DNA of 64,000 nucleotides from an uncultured Acetatifactor sp. (GTDB lineage: Bacteria; Bacillota; Clostridia; Lachnospirales; Lachnospiraceae): NCBI GenBank assembly GCA_944383825.1, contig CALWRA010000006.1, positions 1 through 64,000 on the forward strand, read 5' to 3'. Of the stretch, positions 8,499-17,315 are shown in pieces (the first letter of the stretch is position 1; each line of letters begins with the position of its first letter). The notes under the pieces were generated by a model, which saw nothing but the letters and a program-made list of their open reading frames with translations, had not been told where the DNA came from and did no database searches. The translations under genes were made by a program, and so were the position numbers.

Positions 8499-9506
8499 AT
8501 GGGAAATGGAAATTTGGATAAAATAATGACCATTCACGATGTGGCCAGGGAGCTGGGTGTTTCTGCCAGTACGGTGTCCAGGGCGATTTCCGGCAAAGGA
8601 AGGATCGGCAGTGCAACCAGAGACCGGGTACTGCAATATATAGATGAGCACGGCTTTTATCCCAATGCGTCGGCTCAGAGCCTTGCGCAATCGCGCACCA
8701 ATAATATTGCCGTTGTTTTGCCGGAGGTAAAGGCGTTGGTGGACATGCCTTTTTTCCACACCTGCATGTATGGAATCGAGGAGATGGCGCAGGCGAATGA
8801 CTATGATATTCTGGTGGTGATCGCCGACGGAAGGGACACGAAACCTTTGGAACGTCTGATTCTGAACCGCAAGGTGGATGGCATGATTCTGACCAGAACC
8901 TATGAGGATGACTTTTTTGCGCATTTTCTGAAGGAAAAGCAGATCCCTTTTGTGACAGTGGGAACGGTGAATGATAAGGGAATCACCCAGGTGGACAATG
9001 ACAATATTGGAGCGTGCAAGGAGCTTGTGACGGTGCTTTTTTCCAAAGGCATCGAAAGGATTGCCTATCTGGGAGGAGGCATGGAACAGACGGTAAACCG
9101 CTGCCGGTATGAGGGGTATCTTGCGGGCTTTAAAAAGTCAGGAAGAGCGGTACGCAGCGACATTATTTATACAAATCTGAATAATCGCGCAATGGTGGAA
9201 AAGGCGGTGGATGAACTGAAGGAAAAGGCGGACTGCATACTCTGCCAGGATGACTATATCTGTAATGAGGTGATACGGCAACTGGCGAGGGAAGGCGTGC
9301 AGGTACCAGGACAGATGAAGGTGGCCTCCTGTCATTATAGCCGCGTACTGGAAAATTATCCCATAACCATCACTTCTCTGAAATTTGACATTATGGATCT
9401 GGGCAGAAGAGCCTGTAAAATACTTTTGGACAGCATCAGCGGAAAAGATGTGCCAATCAGAACGCTGCTGGATTATGAGGTAATTTTAAAGGAGTCAACA
9501 AAATGA
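8499..9506 (+). CDS. LacI-family transcriptional repressor of the galacto-oligosaccharide locus
   Basis: A 335-residue LacI/GalR-type regulator. The N-terminal helix-turn-helix is IHDVARELGVSASTVSRA at about residues 12-29, followed by the hinge helix and a periplasmic-binding-protein-like sensor domain. It lies directly before the binding protein, two permeases and a GH53 galactanase, so the effector is probably a galactose-containing oligosaccharide. This parallels GanR of the Bacillus subtilis gan locus. A CAANCGNTTG box next to its own promoter suggests autoregulation. GGAG precedes the ATG by about 10 nt. The ligand is inferred from context only. Confidence 0.9.
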   Translation: MGNGNLDKIMTIHDVARELGVSASTVSRAISGKGRIGSATRDRVLQYIDEHGFYPNASAQSLAQSRTNNIAVVLPEVKALVDMPFFHTCMYGIEEMAQANDYDILVVIADGRDTKPLERLILNRKVDGMILTRTYEDDFFAHFLKEKQIPFVTVGTVNDKGITQVDNDNIGACKELVTVLFSKGIERIAYLGGGMEQTVNRCRYEGYLAGFKKSGRAVRSDIIYTNLNNRAMVEKAVDELKEKADCILCQDDYICNEVIRQLAREGVQVPGQMKVASCHYSRVLENYPITITSLKFDIMDLGRRACKILLDSISGKDVPIRTLLDYEVILKESTK

Positions 9507-9563
9507 ATAAGAAATTGGTAAAAGTGCACAAAAAAAGACTGCATTATCGGTAAATATGATAAA

Positions 9564-9613
9564 TTGACAATACAGTCAAATCTTGCTAAACTAAGGACGT
9601 ATTCAAGCGGTTG
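9564..9613 (+). promoter_or_regulatory. Promoter and operator of the sugar-transport operon
   Basis: TTGACA (9564-9569), a 17-bp spacer and TAAACT (9587-9592) form a good promoter. CAAGCGGTTG (9604-9613) just downstream fits CAANCGNTTG, and continues with GCGCA? in register with the box before the regulator: both boxes are followed by CGCA. The position near the transcription start suits repression. Confidence 0.7.
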
Positions 9614-9658
9614 CGCAATATTATGATGCATACGCCTGAAGGAAAAGGAGGAAACTAA

Positions 9659-10996
9659 ATGAAAAAGTTAGTGGCATTATTGATGACCATGACCATGGCG
9701 GTTTCATTGGCGGCATGTGGCTCCGACACACAGGGAGATACCGGCAGCGCTGCGGGAACCAGCCAGGCGGCAGAAACGACTGCCGCGGGAGAGAGCACGG
9801 CGACAGCGCCCACAGAGAAGCAGGACGTAAGTCTGACTATGTGGGGAGCGGAGGAAGATCAGGCGCTGCTTCAGAGTATGATCGATTCCTTCACCCAGCA
9901 CTATGCAGATTATGCAAATTTCAACATTCAATTAGGCGTGGAGTCCGAGTCCACGGCAAAAGACACTATTCTCACGGATATTGAGTCTGCTGCGGATGTT
10001 TACGCATTTGCATCGGATCAGCTGATTGACCTTGTAAATGCAGGTGCGCTGCTGTCCATCGATACCATGGATGAGGCGCTGCAGGCTTATGCAGGTAAGA
10101 GCGTTGCGGACATTGAAAGTGCAAACGCATCCGGCTCTGTGGAAGCGGCTACTTACAATGATACTCTGTATGCGTTCCCTATGAGCGCAGACAATGGATA
10201 TTTCCTGTATTATGATTCTACCGTTCTTACGGAAGAAGATGTTGCAAGCTGGGACAGCCTTCTGGCAGCTGCCGATGCGGCAGGAAAGAAGGTTGGTATG
10301 ACCCTGGCGTCCGGCTGGTACAACGCTTCCTTTTTCTATGGGGCGGGCTTTACCACCGGCCTGAATGAGGATGGCAGCACCGCAATGGATTGGAACGGCA
10401 CCGCGGATGCTTCGGGGGTTGAAGTAGTTCAGGCGATGCTTGACATTGCAGGACACAATGCTTTCCTTGCGGTTGCAGATGGAGACATCTCCAATCAGAT
10501 CGCTTCCGGCGCTCTTTGCGCAGCGGTATCCGGTACATGGGACGCTACGGCAGCCCAGAATGCATTCGGCGAAGGCTATGCGGCAACGAAGCTTCCTACT
10601 TTCACCGTAGGCGATCAGCAGATTCAGCAGGGTTCTGTGGCAGGCTTCAAGCTTGTAGGGGTGAATGCGTATTCTCAGAATGCTGGCTGGGCAGCTCTTT
10701 TGGCAGAGTGGATCACCAATGAGGAAAATCAGGCTCTTCGTTTTGAGCAGAGAGAGATTGGACCTTCCAACAGCAATGTAGCGGCTTCCGAGGCGGTTTT
10801 GAGTAATGTTGCCATTGCGGCTTTGTCTGAGCAGTCTGCTTACGGTGTAGTGCAGGTTGTAGGGGGCAATTACTGGGATCCTACAGAAACCTTTGGCGAG
10901 ATGATCGCACAGGGCAGCCTTAACAGAGACGACACTGCGGCAATACAGGAAGCGCTGGATACATTAGTAGAAGGTGTTTCAGCACCAACCCAATAA
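9659..10996 (+). CDS. Sugar ABC transporter substrate-binding lipoprotein
   Basis: A 445-residue extracellular binding protein of the MalE type. It starts with a lipoprotein signal peptide ending in the lipobox LAAC (cysteine at residue 20), followed by a serine/threonine/alanine-rich linker to about residue 58, then the binding domain. It should deliver an oligosaccharide to the two permeases encoded downstream. A GH53 enzyme in the same cluster suggests beta-1,4-galacto-oligosaccharides. AAGGAGG precedes the ATG by 6-8 nt. No ATP-binding subunit is encoded nearby, so a shared MsmX-like ATPase elsewhere is likely. Confidence 0.92.
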   Translation: MKKLVALLMTMTMAVSLAACGSDTQGDTGSAAGTSQAAETTAAGESTATAPTEKQDVSLTMWGAEEDQALLQSMIDSFTQHYADYANFNIQLGVESESTAKDTILTDIESAADVYAFASDQLIDLVNAGALLSIDTMDEALQAYAGKSVADIESANASGSVEAATYNDTLYAFPMSADNGYFLYYDSTVLTEEDVASWDSLLAAADAAGKKVGMTLASGWYNASFFYGAGFTTGLNEDGSTAMDWNGTADASGVEVVQAMLDIAGHNAFLAVADGDISNQIASGALCAAVSGTWDATAAQNAFGEGYAATKLPTFTVGDQQIQQGSVAGFKLVGVNAYSQNAGWAALLAEWITNEENQALRFEQREIGPSNSNVAASEAVLSNVAIAALSEQSAYGVVQVVGGNYWDPTETFGEMIAQGSLNRDDTAAIQEALDTLVEGVSAPTQ

Positions 10997-11043
10997 TCTG
11001 TTAGGAGGCTGTTTCGGGGGGATTTAAAAACTGAAGCAGAGGA

Positions 11044-11094
11044 GAAAGGCGTCCTGAAGCTATGAATGAAGAAACGTAGTGGATGGGCGCCTTT
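11044..11094 (+). terminator. Hairpin between binding-protein and permease genes
   Basis: AAAGGCG (11044-11050) pairs with CGCCTTT (11087-11093), with extra partial pairing inside and a T run at the end. Such intercistronic hairpins commonly lower expression of the permeases relative to the binding protein. Whether it terminates or stabilises RNA cannot be told. Confidence 0.5.
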
Positions 11095-11136
11095 TAAAAC
11101 CCAAAACGTTTGGCAAAGGAAAGGAGTGGGCGGAAA

Positions 11137-12582
11137 ATGAGCCAGGTCAAAAAAGGCTTGCAGTCATTCTTCTGCGCTGTAGGCGGTTTTTTCAAGGAAT
11201 TCGGACAGGCGGTGGCGAAGGGCGACCTTTTTGTAAAACTGTCGCTGATATGGATGGGCGCCGGCTACATTCGGAGAAAGCAGTTTGTGAAGGGAATACT
11301 GATGACAATATTTGAAGCGGCGGTCATCTGGTTTACCCTGGGATTTGCCGTGGAGTATGTTCCCAAGTTCGTCTCACTGGGAACAGTTCAGCAAGAAGCG
11401 GTTTTCAACATTGCCACCATGCAGAATGAATTCAATGATTACGATCATTCGTTCATGATTTTGCTGTTTTCTCTCTTAAGCTTTGTGGTGTGGGCGATTT
11501 TTGCCGTAGTCTGGCTGTGCAATATTGTAAACTGCTACAGACTGCAGAAGCGGTCTGAGGCAGGCCTTCATATCAATACATTCAGCGAGGACATGAAGGA
11601 ATATGTCAACAAGAAATTTTATGTTACGCTTCTTGCCCTGCCGGTAACAGGAGTGGTAGTCTTTACGGTTATTCCGCTTTTGGTATTGATTCTGGTTGCC
11701 TTTACCAACTATGACCAGCAGCACATGCCGCCCAGTGCGCTGTTTGACTGGGTAGGGCTGGACAATTTCAAAAGTTTGTTCAGCAGCGGCGGTTTGACGG
11801 TGACCTTTGGCTATGCGTTTGGAAGAATATTGATCTGGACTTTGGTGTGGGCGGTTTTTGCCACGATTACCACTTATATCGGCGGAATTCTCCTTTCCAT
11901 GCTGATCAATAATAAGAAGACAAAGCTTCCCAGGATGTGGAGAACTATTTTTGTAATTACCATTGCGGTTCCTCAGTTTGTTTCCCTGCTTCTGGTTCGT
12001 AACTTTTTTGCAAACAATGGGATTTTCAATACATTTTGTTCCGGTATCGGCCTTACGGGCTGGCTGAGAGACATGGGGGTGATCAGTACCAGCTATATAC
12101 CCTTTTTATCCGCTCCCATTTGGGCTCATGTAATGATTATTTTGATCAATATCTGGATCGGCGTTCCCTATCAGATGCTGATTGCCACCGGCGTGCTGAT
12201 GAATATTCCCACGGAGCAGCTTGAGAGCGCGAGAATCGATGGCGCTACGCCCAGGCAGACATTTTTTCATATCACCATGCCTTATATGCTGTTTGTGACG
12301 GGCCCCACTCTTGTGACGGATTTTGTAAAAAATATCAATAACTTCAATGTCATTTACCTATTGACAGAGGGCGTTTACACTACGACGGATCAGCTTATGG
12401 CCAATTCCCAGGCAAAGGAAACGGACCTTTTGATTACATGGCTGTTTAACCTGACTCAGAATTATTATAATTACAAAATGGCGTCAACCATTGGTATTGT
12501 GGTGTTTGTGATTTGCGCCGTATTCACCCTCGTTGCCTTTAACCGGTTCCTGAAGGGAGACAGAGAGGAGGCGTTCCGGTAA
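11137..12582 (+). CDS. Sugar ABC transporter permease, MalF type
   Basis: A 481-residue integral membrane protein with an extended N-terminal part before the binding-protein-dependent permease core, as in MalF and GanP. The EAA loop that contacts the ATPase is visible as EQLESARIDGATPRQTFF. The longest frame begins at a TTG (11110), but AAAGGAG lies about 10 nt before the ATG at 11137, so this start is preferred. Its stop codon overlaps the ATG of the next permease by one base, so both are made together and should form a heterodimer in the membrane. Confidence 0.92.
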   Translation: MSQVKKGLQSFFCAVGGFFKEFGQAVAKGDLFVKLSLIWMGAGYIRRKQFVKGILMTIFEAAVIWFTLGFAVEYVPKFVSLGTVQQEAVFNIATMQNEFNDYDHSFMILLFSLLSFVVWAIFAVVWLCNIVNCYRLQKRSEAGLHINTFSEDMKEYVNKKFYVTLLALPVTGVVVFTVIPLLVLILVAFTNYDQQHMPPSALFDWVGLDNFKSLFSSGGLTVTFGYAFGRILIWTLVWAVFATITTYIGGILLSMLINNKKTKLPRMWRTIFVITIAVPQFVSLLLVRNFFANNGIFNTFCSGIGLTGWLRDMGVISTSYIPFLSAPIWAHVMIILINIWIGVPYQMLIATGVLMNIPTEQLESARIDGATPRQTFFHITMPYMLFVTGPTLVTDFVKNINNFNVIYLLTEGVYTTTDQLMANSQAKETDLLITWLFNLTQNYYNYKMASTIGIVVFVICAVFTLVAFNRFLKGDREEAFR

Positions 12583-13424
12583 TGAAGAAAGTATTGAATA
12601 TCGTGCTGAGACATTTGCTTCTGATGTTCCTTGCCTTTATATGGCTGGTGCCCATTGTGTGGCTTTTGGTAACTTCCTTCAGCGCCTATCCGGGAAGGAA
12701 TACGAGCACCTTCTTTCCGGAGGAATGGAGCATTGTGGCTTATAAAAACCTGCTTTTTTCCTCGGACAGTGTGGCGCAGTTTCCGAACTGGTTTAAGAAT
12801 ACCTTTATCATTGCATGCTTTACCTGTGTGATTTCCACCATATTTGTGTTGATGGTGGCCTATGCTACTTCGTGCATGCGGTTTAAGATGCGTAAGCCTC
12901 TGATGAATATTGGCGTTATTCTGAATCTGTTCCCGGGTGTGCTGTCCATGATAGCGGTATACTTCATTCTTCGGACACTGAACCTGACCAACACCCATTT
13001 AGGTTTGATTATTGTTTATACCGCCGGCTCCGGACTTGGATATTTGATTGCAAAGGGATTTTTTGATACCATCCCCGCTTCCCTGAGAGAAGCCGCTTAT
13101 TTGGATGGCGCAAACGAGGTGACTATTTTCTGGAGGGTTGTAATTCCTATGAGCCGTCCGATTATCGTATATACGGTCATCAGCTCCTTCCTGACTCCCT
13201 GGATGGACTTCGTGTATGCAAAGATGATGCTTAATTCAGGGATTTCCTCGCAGTGGACAGTTGCAATCGGACTGTATAACATGCTTGATAAAAGTCTGAT
13301 CAATACCTACTTTACCCAGTTCTGCGCAGGCGGCGTGCTGGTGTCCATTCCCATCTCCATTCTGTTTGTAATCATGCAGAAGTTCTATGTGGAAGGAGTT
13401 ACCGGCGGGTCTGTCAAGGGCTGA
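12582..13424 (+). CDS. Sugar ABC transporter permease, MalG type
   Basis: A 280-residue permease with six predicted membrane segments and the EAA loop REAAYLDGANEVTIFWRVV. It pairs with the MalF-type protein upstream. GAGAGGAGG lies about 10 nt before the ATG, within the end of the upstream gene. The order binding protein, MalF type, MalG type, galactanase matches the gan operon arrangement of Bacillus. Confidence 0.92.
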   Translation: MKKVLNIVLRHLLLMFLAFIWLVPIVWLLVTSFSAYPGRNTSTFFPEEWSIVAYKNLLFSSDSVAQFPNWFKNTFIIACFTCVISTIFVLMVAYATSCMRFKMRKPLMNIGVILNLFPGVLSMIAVYFILRTLNLTNTHLGLIIVYTAGSGLGYLIAKGFFDTIPASLREAAYLDGANEVTIFWRVVIPMSRPIIVYTVISSFLTPWMDFVYAKMMLNSGISSQWTVAIGLYNMLDKSLINTYFTQFCAGGVLVSIPISILFVIMQKFYVEGVTGGSVKG

Positions 13425-13430
13425 GACAGA

Positions 13431-14570
13431 ATGAGAAATGGTACGAATCTTATGAAAGAATTTATTAAAGGAATGGATGTGTCCACCCTGCCCGAGCTGG
13501 TAGGGCTGGGGGCAAGATATTACGATAACGGAAAAGAACAGGAGCTTCTTTCCATCCTGAGAAAATACGGTGCGGATTCCCTGCGGATAAGATTGTGGAA
13601 CGATCCCTACAGTGCGGAGGGAAAACCCTACGGAGCAGGAACCAACGATTTTCACAAGCTGGTGTGGATTGCGGAAGAAGGAAAAAGACAGGGATATACC
13701 TATCTGCTGGATTTTCACTACAGCGATTTCTGGACGGATCCCGGAAAACAGCTTCTTCCTAAGGCATGGCGGGGGCTAGACGCAGAGGGCCTGGAAAGGG
13801 CAGTATATTCCTACACAAAGAAAACCTTGGAAAAGCTTAGGGATAAGAATTTACTGCCCGATATGGTTCAGGTGGGAAACGAGGTAACCAACGGACTCCT
13901 CTGGCCTCTGGGACAGGGAGAAGGCTATGACAATATTGCCCGCTTTATCAGCGCAGGCATCAGGGCGGTCAGAGAAACAGACGCCTCAATTCCCATTATG
14001 CTGCATTTGGACTGTGGCGGAAACAATGAAAAATGCAGGAAATGGTTTGACGAATATAATAAGCGTGGCGAGGATTTCGATGTGATCGGCCTTTCCTATT
14101 ATCCCTTTTGGCACGGCACAATAGAAGACCTGTCAAACAATATGAACGATCTGGCTATGAGATATGGCAAGGAAATTATTGTGGCGGAGGTTTCCATGGG
14201 TCATACCATGAAGGATTATAAAGATTATGAAAAGCTGAACGACGATCAGCGTAAAGGAATGGCAACCAAGCCTCACCTTGCGGAAGCGGTGGAATATCCC
14301 ATGACACCGGAGGGCCAGGCTGATTTCATGAGAGAAATAATGAAGAGAATTACGGAGGTTCCTGAAAACAGGGGCAGAGGCTTTTACTATTGGGAGCCTG
14401 CATGGATACCGGTTCCCGGTTGCGGCTGGGCCAATACGGAATCTTTGGCCTATATGAACGATCCGGGGCCGGGAGGAAACGAATGGGCCAATCAGGCGCT
14501 GTTTGATTATGACGGCAATGCTCTGCCTGCGCTGGCTGTCATTCGGGATTTTCATCCAAAAGGGATGTGA
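13431..14570 (+). CDS. GH53 endo-beta-1,4-galactanase without signal peptide
   Basis: A 379-residue glycoside hydrolase of family 53, which cleaves beta-1,4-galactan. The acid/base glutamate is E151 in VQVGNEVTNG and the nucleophile is E253 in IIVAEVSMG. The length matches a single catalytic domain. Family members are usually secreted, but this one starts MRNGTNLMKEFIKGMD, with no hydrophobic signal, so it should act in the cytoplasm on imported oligosaccharides. It begins 6 nt after the MalG-type gene. AAGGG is about 10 nt before the ATG at 13431; a second ATG at 13452 has no better site. Strict oligosaccharide specificity is an inference from the missing signal. Confidence 0.93.
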   Translation: MRNGTNLMKEFIKGMDVSTLPELVGLGARYYDNGKEQELLSILRKYGADSLRIRLWNDPYSAEGKPYGAGTNDFHKLVWIAEEGKRQGYTYLLDFHYSDFWTDPGKQLLPKAWRGLDAEGLERAVYSYTKKTLEKLRDKNLLPDMVQVGNEVTNGLLWPLGQGEGYDNIARFISAGIRAVRETDASIPIMLHLDCGGNNEKCRKWFDEYNKRGEDFDVIGLSYYPFWHGTIEDLSNNMNDLAMRYGKEIIVAEVSMGHTMKDYKDYEKLNDDQRKGMATKPHLAEAVEYPMTPEGQADFMREIMKRITEVPENRGRGFYYWEPAWIPVPGCGWANTESLAYMNDPGPGGNEWANQALFDYDGNALPALAVIRDFHPKGM

Positions 14571-14605
14571 CATGCGAAAATATAAGATATTGAACGGAGG
14601 TAAAA

Positions 14606-16444
14606 ATGGACAAATTTATTGTAAATATCATTCACCGTCCTGAGATGGTGCCTGAATATGCGGAAAAGGTAACCGGACATGGAAAGGAGGAGGATATTGG
14701 CAGGAAAGCTCTGCTTACGGAATCTCTGGATATTTTTAAATTCCAGCAGGAAACTGCCCATAAATATGGATTAAAAACTACCATACAAATGACATATGCA
14801 TCTCTTTTCAACGATGAAGCCGTAGAGCTTGCAAAGAAGGATCATGAGACCTACGGAGACGAGATTTCTTTGTCCTTGCTGGGACTTCCCTGTAAGGAAT
14901 TTCGGGAGAAATATAAGACAAAGGATTTCTGCATATGGATGTTCTCCATGGAAGACAAGAAATCCATAGTGGATGATGTGTTTGAAAAGTTTTATGAAAG
15001 ATTTGGATTTTATCCCGAATCCACCGGTTCCTATTATATGGATGCGGATCTGACCAATTATATCAAGGAAAAATATCCCAGTGTAAAATGTGAGATTGCT
15101 ACCTGCTGGGAGGAAGGTCCCAAGGCTTACCATACCTGCAATAATTCCTGGTACACATTTATGGATGGCGGTCCCTGGGCTCCATGGATTCCTTCTAAAC
15201 AGAATACCCATGCGCCTGCAGCCAATGAAGCTGAGGACAGCGGCGTGGTTGCGATTCCTCATCTTTCCAGAGATCTTCTTGCCTGCTATGATGGCAATGG
15301 CTCCAATTTCGGCACGCACCCTCAGAATGTGCTCCGCGGTATGATTTATGATACAAAGACCTGGGAATTTCCGTATCTTTATAATCTGATTGACCAGTAC
15401 AGGGATCTTGAGAAATACAATAACGGCTATGCCTACAATATGATGTTTGTAGGACCGGGCTGGCTGAATAAAATGGGACGCTGGGAGCAGCCCTATGAGC
15501 TTTTGAAGAAAAGCTATGAGGATGGTATGGCATACTACGGCAAGCTGAAGAAGGAAGGTAAACTTACCGATATGACCATGGCAGAGTTCGCAGATTATTA
15601 TCGTCAGAAAAAAACCTACACCGAGCCTGAGTGCGCACTGTGGAGAGATATTCTTTATGGTTCTGACAAGCAGCTTTTCTGGTATTGTGATCCTTTCATG
15701 CGGGTGTGCGTAAATATGGATCAAGGCGGCGCTATTGTTGACCTGCGTCCTTATACTGCGAAGCTGGAGTGGCCTGTGGGCATTGGAACAAAGCATGTAA
15801 CGGACGCCTCCTATCCCTTCCTGATCCAGGAGAAATATCGCGCGGGATATTTTACTCATTATGCAGGAGAAGGAACCGTAAGAAGTGCGAAGCTCAAATA
15901 CAACCAAGAAGAGGTAGATTTGTGTCTGTGCCGTACAAAGGCTCATTTTTCCAAGGAGGGCGACACCAGAATTCTGACGCTGGATCCTGTGGATATTGAA
16001 TTCCAGGATCTGACTTTGAAGCTGCAGACAGTGATCTCCTTCAAAGAGGGAAGCTCTGAAATCAAAATCCAGAGAAAGATTTTTGAGATGAGCAATCCTG
16101 ATGCGGAGGTTGAACTCAATGAGTATATGGTTGCCTGTTATGGAACAACCGAGTATTCTGAGGATATGCTGGGAATTACATTGAGCTGCAAAAAAGGCAA
16201 TGAAGAGGAGAAGCTGCCCTATGAGTACAAGTGCCGTGAGTTGGAAATGTCAGGAGCAGAGCAGGTGATTGCAACGGTGCCTCAGATCGAAACAAAGGTT
16301 TCCATGCGCTCCGATGCGGTGAACGCGGTGGGATATGTGAAAGAGGGCTATGCTTTCTCGCCCATGTTTACTTTAGGCTATACTGCAAGAGTAAAAGATA
16401 AGGAGGTAATTGGCACATGGCTCAAGCTGGAAAAGGCAAATTAA
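14606..16444 (+). CDS. Large unrecognised protein of the galactan locus, possibly carbohydrate-active
   Basis: A 612-residue cytoplasmic protein with a perfect GGAGGTAAAA before its ATG. I cannot name its family. The N-terminal half has a pattern (YGLKTTIQMTY, GFYPESTGSYYMDADL) reminiscent of the alpha/beta barrels of polysaccharide deacetylases and GH38/GH57 enzymes. Many tryptophans and acidic residues lie between 150 and 400, as in sugar-binding sites. The C-terminal third looks beta-rich. Its place behind a cytoplasmic GH53 enzyme suggests a role in the same sugar pathway, such as further trimming of imported galacto-oligosaccharides. That is inference from context. Confidence 0.65.
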   Translation: MDKFIVNIIHRPEMVPEYAEKVTGHGKEEDIGRKALLTESLDIFKFQQETAHKYGLKTTIQMTYASLFNDEAVELAKKDHETYGDEISLSLLGLPCKEFREKYKTKDFCIWMFSMEDKKSIVDDVFEKFYERFGFYPESTGSYYMDADLTNYIKEKYPSVKCEIATCWEEGPKAYHTCNNSWYTFMDGGPWAPWIPSKQNTHAPAANEAEDSGVVAIPHLSRDLLACYDGNGSNFGTHPQNVLRGMIYDTKTWEFPYLYNLIDQYRDLEKYNNGYAYNMMFVGPGWLNKMGRWEQPYELLKKSYEDGMAYYGKLKKEGKLTDMTMAEFADYYRQKKTYTEPECALWRDILYGSDKQLFWYCDPFMRVCVNMDQGGAIVDLRPYTAKLEWPVGIGTKHVTDASYPFLIQEKYRAGYFTHYAGEGTVRSAKLKYNQEEVDLCLCRTKAHFSKEGDTRILTLDPVDIEFQDLTLKLQTVISFKEGSSEIKIQRKIFEMSNPDAEVELNEYMVACYGTTEYSEDMLGITLSCKKGNEEEKLPYEYKCRELEMSGAEQVIATVPQIETKVSMRSDAVNAVGYVKEGYAFSPMFTLGYTARVKDKEVIGTWLKLEKAN

Positions 16445-16635
16445 ATTACAGATGTCCTTCCTGCTTTATGAGGGATCTGGATATGGATATGTTTTATGAC
16501 AAAGATAAGGATGAATATTATTGTATCCGTTGCCAGTACAGAGGAAATGAGGCGGATGTACTGGAGAAAAATGAAATGGCAAGATTTCGTTACGGAGCTA
16601 TGGCAAAGCGATATACCAAGTTTGACTTTGATTAG
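16417..16635 (+). CDS. Small zinc-ribbon protein
   Basis: A 72-residue protein with two CxxC pairs (CPSC at about 13-16 and CIRC at 36-39), the layout of a zinc ribbon. A strong AAGGAGGT lies 9 nt before the ATG, within the last codons of the preceding gene, which it overlaps by 28 nt in another frame. This makes it a real, coupled gene rather than a shadow. Function unknown; a nucleic-acid or protein-binding adaptor is possible. Confidence 0.7.
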   Translation: MAQAGKGKLNYRCPSCFMRDLDMDMFYDKDKDEYYCIRCQYRGNEADVLEKNEMARFRYGAMAKRYTKFDFD

Positions 16636-16679
16636 GCTCCGGTAAAACAGTAATTTTTGCCGCTATTAGGATATAATGA

Positions 16680-16718
16680 AAAAGAAAGGGGCTGATGCAA
16701 ATGATTTTGCAGCAGCCC
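16680..16718 (-). terminator. Terminator of the minus-strand 95-residue gene
   Basis: GGGCTG (16689-16694) pairs with CAGCCC (16713-16718), with TGCAAA/TTTGCA pairing inside. Reading leftwards the stem is followed by a T-rich run (16680-16688 complement). A second stem (GGCAGA with TCTGCC, 16728-16754) lies closer to the gene. Confidence 0.6.
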
Positions 16719-16795
16719 TTGTATAAAGGGCAGAAATCACCAGCGCATGATCTCTGCCGTTATAAATAAAAATGCCTCTAAAAACAGATTTATCA

Positions 16796-17083
16796 TTATA
16801 AGTAGTTGTTTTGAGATTTTTTGAGTATAAATTTAACACTGTATCCGGTTTCATCACACACAGCACGTACAATATTTTCCGCTTCGTCACGTACATTGTC
16901 ATTGATGCAGATAATGCAGGAATCCTTTTTTCGGCTGAAGAAGGAGGATTTAGGCCAGCGGATGTAGTAAGAAATGCGGTTTTTTAAAAGCTGGCGCTCA
17001 ATCAGTTTTTTGCATTCCAGATCAATCACCTCGCACAACTCGATTTCATTATTGACTTTTAGTGTAGTATATAATGGCTGCAT
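16796..17083 (-). CDS. Small hypothetical protein
   Basis: A 95-residue protein, start placed at 17083 where AGAGGT lies 6 nt upstream on the minus strand. The longest frame runs further upstream but crosses the promoter. Sequence is mixed alpha/beta with a helical middle (IDLECKKLIERQLLKN) and a conserved-looking end (ENIVRAVCDETGYSVKFIL). I do not recognise it. A clear promoter and terminator make it a separate unit. Confidence 0.7.
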   Translation of the reverse strand: MQPLYTTLKVNNEIELCEVIDLECKKLIERQLLKNRISYYIRWPKSSFFSRKKDSCIICINDNVRDEAENIVRAVCDETGYSVKFILKKSQNNYL

Positions 17084-17155
17084 AGAATTACCTCTTTTGG
17101 AAAATTCATATATAAATCCGGCATGGCCAGTGGCCGTCCTGTCGGGAATAAGGTC

Positions 17156-17185
17156 ATTATACCACAGTATGACGGTAATATGCAA
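17156..17185 (-). promoter_or_regulatory. Promoter of the 95-residue gene
   Basis: On the minus strand TTGCAT (17185-17180), an 18-bp spacer and TATAAT (17161-17156) form a good promoter about 70 nt before the ATG. Confidence 0.7.
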
Positions 17186-17315
17186 TGAAATACTTGCGTC
17201 CTTTATATGGGAGATTTATAATAGGCTTATATTGAGATGAAGACTTGCTTTACCATACAAGCTGGAAGCAAGGTATTTTGACTTGTATCATAATAGGAAT
17301 AAGGAGCGTACGGAC

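Noticed and set aside
14771-15946. A 391-codon minus-strand open frame
   Set aside because: It is antisense to the large galactan-locus protein, which has a strong ribosome site and coherent sequence.
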